From contig NZ_JAFNJS010000006.1 of the NCBI RefSeq assembly GCF_019024325.1, forward strand, positions 124,001 through 188,000: a stretch of DNA of 64,000 nt. Reading direction: 5' to 3'. Shown here piece after piece: positions 61,701 to 64,000 of the stretch (the first letter of the stretch is position 1; every line of letters starts with the position of its first letter). The notes beneath the pieces were generated by a model. It was not told the origin of the DNA and made no database searches. It saw only the letters and a list, made by a program, of their open reading frames with translations. The position numbers and the translations under genes are program-made. The DNA comes from Falsiroseomonas tokyonensis (GTDB lineage: Bacteria > Pseudomonadota > Alphaproteobacteria > Acetobacterales > Acetobacteraceae).

Positions 61701-64000
61701 AGCTCCTGCTTCTGGCTCGATGTCAATCCAGTCTGGGAGGCCGCCCGCTTCCGGCCGTCCTTCACCAGCTTCGCCCGGTCCTGCGGCGGCAGGGGCTTCC
61801 TCATCCCACGGGATCTCCCATTCGCTGCCCTCGGGCGCGGCGTCGGCGGCCTCATCTACCGCATCCACCAAGTTGCGTTCCAGCACCATCACCAGCGCGT
61901 CGGCGATGTCCATCTCCTCGGCCGCCGCCATCGCGGCCGCCGCCTCGGCCTCGCCGGGCCGCAGCTTCGCGCCCAGCTGCTCCGCCATGTCGCGGATCTG
62001 GACCAGGCGCGCCGCATACTTCTCCGCCTCGGCCTCGGCCTGATACTCCTGCTGGCGCTGCCCCTTCCGCGTCTCGGGGTCCACCCCGCGGCCCCGCAGG
62101 TTGTTGTCGATCTCGGCCAGCAGGTCGGTGATCGTGTCGCCATCCTGCATCCAGCCGGATTCGACGGCTGCTTCCAGCGCGCGGTCGAAGGCCATGCCGG
62201 TGGGGCGGATCAGGCGGCCGAAGCCTGGCAGGAAGGGGTTGGCCTGGCCGGCCATGAACCGCACGTCGCCCCGGTCGTCGCGCAGCCCGCCGCGGGAGGC
62301 GATGAACTCGGAGAGGTTGTCGGGGGCGCGGCTGCCGCTGGCTTCGAACCCCTCGCGCTGCCTGCGCTCGGCGCGCCGCTGCTCGCGCTCGCCGCGCTTC
62401 ACCGCGGCGGCGGCCTCGGCCCGCCACCGCATGCCCTCGGCGATCGCGCCCGGGTTCAGGGGGTTGCGGGCCCGGCCGGCCGCCAGCCAGGTGCGCAGCT
62501 CGTCGAGCGGCATGCTGGTGATGGCGCCCATGCGCCGGTCGCCGCTGCCGTCGTTGAAGGCGGCGCGGTAGGCCGCCTCTGCCGCCTGCTGGCTGGGGAA
62601 GCCCATCAGGGCCTTGTGCTCGTCGAAGCGGCCCGTGTCCGGGGCGACCTGGTCCACGACGAAGACCGGCAGCGCGGCATTCTCCGCCTGCGGCCCCAGG
62701 TAAACGTCGACCTCGTCGCCGTCTTTCCCCTCGCTCCGGGCGAAATAGCCATAGTGCGCCGGCATGGCGACTGACCACGGCCGGCCGTCGCGCCCCACGC
62801 CGGTGCGGTTCTGCCCGCGCGGCGTCTCGATCGCGACATCCAGGCCGTGCAGCCGCACCCGGCCCTTCGCATAGTTGCCGGCCTGGGCCTGCGCCGGGGT
62901 TGGCGCCGCGGTCACGCCGGCGGCGGCGTCCACATCGCCCGGCCGCTGGGCCTGCACCGGCGCGGCGCGCGTGCCGTCCCCCTCCCGGGTGATCTGCGGA
63001 TAGAGGCCCTGCTGCAGGCGGCCATTGGCCTCCTCGATGCTGGCGGCGATCGCGGCGTCGCTCGGCGTGTCGGTCTGGTCGATCCAGTCGCCATCGGGGT
63101 CGAGCACGGAGAACACGCCGTCCTCCTCCACCACGGTGAATCCCTGCGGCAGCTGCTGCTGCCAGCGCGCCACGTCGGCGGCGCGCTGCCGCGCGATGAC
63201 CTCGGGCGACGGCGCGGCCAGGGCCGCCTCCAGGGACATGCGGCCGCCGGGCGGCGGCGGAGGGGCAGCGGGCGGCGCCACAGGAGGAGTCGCACCAGCC
63301 ATCGCAGAAGGCTGTTGTGGCGCCGCCACGCCCGCACCCGGACCCGCCGCAGGCTCGGAGCCTTCGGCCGCGGGCACCCCGGGCGCAACTTGGTCGGGTG
63401 GTGCCGCCGCCCCCGCCGGCGCAGCCTGGGCACCCGGGGAGGCGGGTGCCGGCGCAGCAGCAGCAGGGGGCGGCGGCGTCCCCGCGCCGGCCGGGACCAA
63501 CGGCGGCGACGGGGATTCGAAGGTCGGGGCCAGCGTCTCGCGCAGGATCTGGGTTCCGCGAGACGGAGCAGACGGGGCCTCGCCGGCCGGCGGCCGGCGC
63601 ATCTCCTGGATGGTGCCGAACGCCGTGGTGCCGGCTGCCTGCGGCGCAGCCCCCAGCATCTCGAACAGCACCTCGGAAGGGGTGATCTCGCCGGTGCTCG
63701 CGACCTGCGCGCCGGCCTCGCCGAGCCCTTCGGTTCCGACCTCGATGCCGACGTTGCGCGCCACCCGGCCGGCATTGCGGAGCGCGCCAGCGCCGCGGCG
63801 CAAGCCGGCGGCCGTGCCGAACGACGCCACATCCGCCCCCGCGACCACCGCCGCGCCACGCGAGGCGTCCTGGCGCGCCTGCGCCACCATGTCGGGATTC
63901 GCCCGCACGAAAGCGGTCACCGCGGCGCCGTCCATCGGGTCCACGCCCGCGGCCTTCAGCCGGTCGCCCAGGATCTCGGCGAAGCGCGGGCCCGCATCGG
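52740..64000 (-). CDS. giant phage polyvalent protein, 5' end outside window
   Basis: An uninterrupted frame of at least 3,734 codons, numbered from GTG 63944, that stays open to the window edge. Visible parts: helical Ala-rich start; Pro/Ala linker (about 110-215); pyrophosphatase-like domain (about 355-495; HYGYFARSEGKDGDEVDVYL); a GEQSLIPGVAPV motif (780); adenine-type methylase with VLEPTAGTGMLLIG and IANPPFGA (965-1190); low-complexity linker (1190-1341); strawberry-notch NTPase/helicase with DQTGVGKGRF (1607), DESHNAGD (1736) and GRVHRTGQ (2148); long helical region; RIPLQFKNF (about 3427), like the PLxRFG region of phage proteins; and a hydrophobic segment near 3455. Such proteins (DarB-like) are packaged and injected to protect incoming phage DNA. 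Two linkers hold nested ORFs. Confidence 0.85.
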   Translation of the reverse strand, partial: DAGPRFAEILGDRLKAAGVDPMDGAAVTAFVRANPDMVAQARQDASRGAAVVAGADVASFGTAAGLRRGAGALRNAGRVARNVGIEVGTEGLGEAGAQVASTGEITPSEVLFEMLGAAPQAAGTTAFGTIQEMRRPPAGEAPSAPSRGTQILRETLAPTFESPSPPLVPAGAGTPPPPAAAAPAPASPGAQAAPAGAAAPPDQVAPGVPAAEGSEPAAGPGAGVAAPQQPSAMAGATPPVAPPAAPPPPPGGRMSLEAALAAPSPEVIARQRAADVARWQQQLPQGFTVVEEDGVFSVLDPDGDWIDQTDTPSDAAIAASIEEANGRLQQGLYPQITREGDGTRAAPVQAQRPGDVDAAAGVTAAPTPAQAQAGNYAKGRVRLHGLDVAIETPRGQNRTGVGRDGRPWSVAMPAHYGYFARSEGKDGDEVDVYLGPQAENAALPVFVVDQVAPDTGRFDEHKALMGFPSQQAAEAAYRAAFNDGSGDRRMGAITSMPLDELRTWLAAGRARNPLNPGAIAEGMRWRAEAAAAVKRGEREQRRAERRQREGFEASGSRAPDNLSEFIASRGGLRDDRGDVRFMAGQANPFLPGFGRLIRPTGMAFDRALEAAVESGWMQDGDTITDLLAEIDNNLRGRGVDPETRKGQRQQEYQAEAEAEKYAARLVQIRDMAEQLGAKLRPGEAEAAAAMAAAEEMDIADALVMVLERNLVDAVDEAADAAPEGSEWEIPWDEEAPAAAGPGEAGEGRPEAGGLPDWIDIEPEAGASPTVDGGGKGGGGSRPPQVQTETVRTLDGTGEQSLIPGVAPVTDRDRLGVMADKPLRGGAAPPPAGGLFDPGATQQPDFMDMPGVRQPKATMADKAPAMADSAPAMDDKPALGTEGIRLARQFGEAFSGDRAFASIGQARTFAAGILGRKVEPGTADAKMVDEAAELGVVLAARALVRNGRSRGPLHVYRRLVDLYGRQPRLGTRTSDSIERQAYSTPAPLAWLASELAGITPRSTVLEPTAGTGMLLIGATPDRAVVNELDPERAAALIEQGFRPTSADAAGGEGEGSFAGENVDAVIANPPFGAVRGEDGRTRRFDMSFIQDGYETGEIDHAIALRALEGMADDGRAVLILGGVAKTVTDPQKRADAYNGKAKREFFLTLYRNYRVTDHFTVAGELYAKQGAAWPVDVVVIEGRGRSDRRLPSQGAPRIYSAWDALEEVLNGDRGQPVADAGADAGLGAAGGEPGSRGDRPDAGADGGRPDPAGLPGEADRPGGVAGGAAPGAGGRGRAAAGGARGPRPVAGGRAAAGGAAPAGVGAAGGEPGVAGLSEPGAGPAGENAAAADAGGRGGDQGNQPGAVAGGGVPADGEADLDALFGEVLDEEFGPAPAPAPRAEITPRAGEEPAPRPASTVAASAAASTARGIGDIAAALESILLPKGGKISSNPLFDPEQYSRVLPLLREAAANFREAWADTKELLRRLVQAITQAIPAERRRQFAEALRPYITRFAGDLQAGRETLEDAPEQTPVPGNRGGLPESPAPARRDQPQDEETDRQVAYKPRADANGVGTLVPVNMQTAVAKALERAEQRAGMPLVEFVADRLDYSPDEVRRYFSAEQIDAIALGIHNLDDDAGFVIGDQTGVGKGRFVAAMIRYALKQNLIPVFVTEKPNLYADMARDLTDIGMPDALGQILPTNAGLSLALNDEPDGPRLRTPDPKRHNQALSEMEARALQRDRRIVFTSYSQMQQIAEADTARITFLQRIAPQAFLILDESHNAGDADSKPAGRDRGTIFRGFLSAARSAVYSSATWAKRPDVMDLYGIKTDMRLAVPKLSALANAIATGGVPMQQIVSAMMAESGQYIRRERSFAGVTYDLEPIEVNQATYDAVSRALADIFEISQIVAAVAKEMDKEAKAEGKRLTGGEGSAGAGVESANFGAVMHNLINQLLLASKAPGTARLAIDALKRGEKPVIAVANTMGSFIEEFAEQNNAASGDVLDLTFNSLLNRYLRRQLRLAMKRPFMKKGEKAEEIWLTPESLGAEGRAKYLAAERRIAQIDLEQFPVSPIDYIRSELMRAGYKVGEVTGRTEAADYRADGKVYYRRRPQKETSTAGRLDAIRRFNGGTAQRPLPDSERIDAMILNQSGATGLSLHANATFGDRRRRIMLIAQAEANIDTFMQMLGRVHRTGQVIAPGYLQLVAGVPAEKRPAAVLAKKMASLAAATTANRRGALGAENSPDFMNQYGDEVVARIVEEDGGLWRALGEPKVRDDYDQPTDAARRVTGRIPLLPLARQEEVYAEIEAQYRRAIEQADAQGTNALEAKTLELDAKLLDEKPWTEGKGKAGSLFAGPSVIGRYDVRKQVQPPALDTIGARVAESLGLGTADRFRTMKREEIAAALQQAAGAPADTWRSDMLDQIEEWHAAAASEISGKVKKADTAKKARDRLDQQRDAVTAVVMQITPGNFASVQVGDAFPEEGLVVNLSPPDKGNPLAPGGWDLSVMLEDGRRIETSLAGVFTPTNQPQSGKDLKGGDDIIIRGLVAPDDHHAAFLERLERAAREVREERFIVTGNLLAGFAKRRGQIANFYTAEGDLRQGIILPAGFDPEAFEAAEAPSVAADEAQAFLLDSSLDLPMIETSDGAARIARDTEGQFVMTAPSSKKEGAVWFLNRDLRRAIGDLAGSGKDMRKRFDRYLLPEALRAFYSIAADQKQRVISKTPQAAEWVKTRREGEGRRMPAGGGSPLYSTPFDPAAFRRFLWDPLTRAVGGQGALARMAAAVREENIKVMLRLWRGAPTPAGVTVKDMEVASDLTMFGRYLRTPDKLFRRFPALAALIQQGIRSEQRQSVWITRLTEEYDRIRAALSKGRGDWAKVQATIWQADAEGIDLETPESARAYFDEMGLNPAEARAAGAINRLFVKQARLVDQHRRAMMPKVKARKAEVWRRMQRAMAGGSVPSEEYAKAYRRRTYLTGRIKAGKGDLTAQAAEVEQINDMLRGMRLADPDLQATMTKLQDEYDDLEARLQATSVRRLQGYAPHKFYGSWRLFVQEGVDENGEPIRVEITSDQGFYDSKDRAIAAAADYLRENPDATLTVEPRTVVFPSTHGGATLSDAAYARLRRGLEAAAAEEGITASTVDLLRGVARRRSRRRTFAPGMQRKGAEGFSEDLAKVMRTHIGQTVRYVEMDKLKFAYVETAEAEGLSPTRATSLRLEGKKNLQDALEAWWRDVNGSKQGGEEQIDAWLSSMPVSRSVIYAMTPGLLVGAAGTPITGAAMAGYLGWRMYQAREKGGAFPTRSVVSGITSDMAHLKLGALFNLGSALVNLSQTMVNTFPVLGAKWTGIGVQRAAAALVSQARNQDTPGRMSSDAQLLMRADIRTRFRFAEDNPLLAEAENTIKRLSMLPFETAERLNRAAAYLGAYHRAEARGASPAAAQAEATAILTRTQFHQGNANKPELLRAQWARIPLQFKNFMLQQLGFMFSLRGAEIGRFLLALFLIGGALALPGLQLLDWLAELVFKLKPSDAVAELVADAQGFGDAVGGTVQALARGLPGLFGAAISERVGMGAGFLPDQGSDFTGPAWGTLQALRQAEQQSAQLVDTLTMVSPAAMPLKALEAAANGASITSSRFWSMEGFGDGRAVWTNPRRPTQSPIEPTTGELATRAAGLQPTRWAEQSAVQRRQLARQAERRRQEDRYLTRMIQANREGRSSEIAEIRAEAARAGLTLAPNRIREALRNSTMDRTDRATRAAPRQDRGELQRRMRALDERSGVQ
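59921..60373 (-). CDS. nested ORF 1: 150-residue protein inside the giant gene, +1 frame
   Basis: A complete 150-codon ORF within the giant gene, same strand, shifted frame. It has a near-ideal site (GGAGGAGG, six bases before ATG), an in-frame TGA directly before the ATG, and a TAG stop. By eye 146 of 150 codons end in G or C, against about 40-50% in the giant frame over the same bases; the giant frame is normal on both sides and the switch falls at this ORF's start and stop. The product is soluble, helical and tryptophan-containing (DYRERLTDRVEWLVARHPEP, SLEQWLAAAFLPMEKLT). No family recognised. Confidence 0.7.
   Translation of the reverse strand: MEIADSPWPMPGRMLAWAPPGANPAAGAIALTQAQMAAGLTRQDYRERLTDRVEWLVARHPEPAAAVALLQEELEARGLWLAGEPQREEPHRQVWELLAENPAWPDYLNLVLDLPAKMQPRLMPEAVEAIKATSLEQWLAAAFLPMEKLT
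61628..61804 (-). CDS. nested ORF 2: 58-residue basic protein inside the giant gene, +1 frame
   Basis: A 58-codon ORF in the same shifted frame as nested ORF 1, over the linker between the pyrophosphatase and methylase parts of the giant protein. MRKPLPPQDRAKLVKDGRKR is followed by SSQKQELRRLSTAVEKVGAE and a basic tail. About 49 of 58 codons end in G/C, against about half in the giant frame, whose product here is Gly/Pro/Glu filler. GGGAG lies ten bases before the ATG; the stop is TAA at 61628. An upstream in-frame ATG (61855) has no coding signature. Function unknown. Confidence 0.5.
   Translation of the reverse strand: MRKPLPPQDRAKLVKDGRKRAASQTGLTSSQKQELRRLSTAVEKVGAEADRRRSKPKP

Noticed and set aside
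62912-63859. Other shifted-frame ORFs inside the giant gene (for example 62912-63859 and 53833-54381)
   Set aside because: Their products are Arg/Pro/Ala-rich and the giant frame keeps the coding signature there, unlike at the two nested ORFs reported.

Overview
The window is about 64 kb of very GC-rich DNA with almost universal G/C in third codon positions. The gene content points to an alphaproteobacterium of the Acetobacteraceae, Roseomonas-like: four Bug/TctC-type solute receptors, many small catabolic operons, and several uptake systems for peptides, branched-chain amino acids or amides, and dicarboxylate-type acids. No rRNA or marker protein fixes the genus, so this is inference.

Left part (1-12.8 kb): an amidase; a short plus-strand run (unknown protein, lipoprotein, MFS transporter, Gfo/Idh/MocA oxidoreductase); a small exported cysteine protein; a RidA protein with a good terminator; a secreted CHAP amidase/peptidase; a YjlB-like cupin. 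Facing them is a minus-strand cluster of Bug receptor, zinc alcohol dehydrogenase, cytochrome P450 and LpxL/HtrB-type acyltransferase. Next come a small acidic protein and an exported alpha/beta hydrolase.

12.8-31.9 kb: a TelA/XpaC operon led by a 39-codon membrane peptide; a PPOX-fold flavin protein; a six-gene peptide ABC operon (DUF1028, DppD, DppF, DppA, DppB, DppC); a chemoreceptor carrying a PilZ domain; a complete branched-chain-amino-acid type ABC operon (livG, livF, receptor, livH, livM); a GAF protein; and the start of a TRAP operon. In all three transporter operons a G/C-rich palindrome lies between the receptor gene and the next permease gene.

30-51 kb: a minus-strand operon joins a cyclase-family hydrolase, a three-subunit molybdenum hydroxylase (FAD, 2Fe-2S and Mo subunits) and TRAP DctP/Q/M, which looks like uptake plus hydroxylation of an organic, perhaps heteroaromatic, acid. 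Then come a Bcr/CflA-type efflux pump, a Bug receptor with an M28-like protein, a decayed 2-hydroxyacid dehydrogenase and a TetR regulator. The TetR gene diverges from a nine-gene operon (two Bug receptors, DUF35, thiolase-like, enoyl-CoA hydratase, SDR, nitronate monooxygenase-like, CoA ligase, MBL hydrolase) that looks like CoA-dependent breakdown of a carboxylate. tRNA-Pro(GGG) closes the chromosomal part.

51.2-64 kb is phage or mobile-element DNA: a small possibly truncated gene, a capsule-polysaccharide-synthesis-like gene, and one giant polyvalent gene (at least 3,734 codons, open to the window edge). The giant protein carries a pyrophosphatase-like domain, an adenine-type DNA methylase, a strawberry-notch family NTPase/helicase and a membrane-associated C-terminus.

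The most striking observation is that two linkers of the giant gene contain same-strand, frame-shifted ORFs (150 and 58 codons). In both, the codon signature of real coding sequence switches from the giant frame to the nested frame. For the larger one the switch falls at its start and stop. These are candidate overprinted genes.
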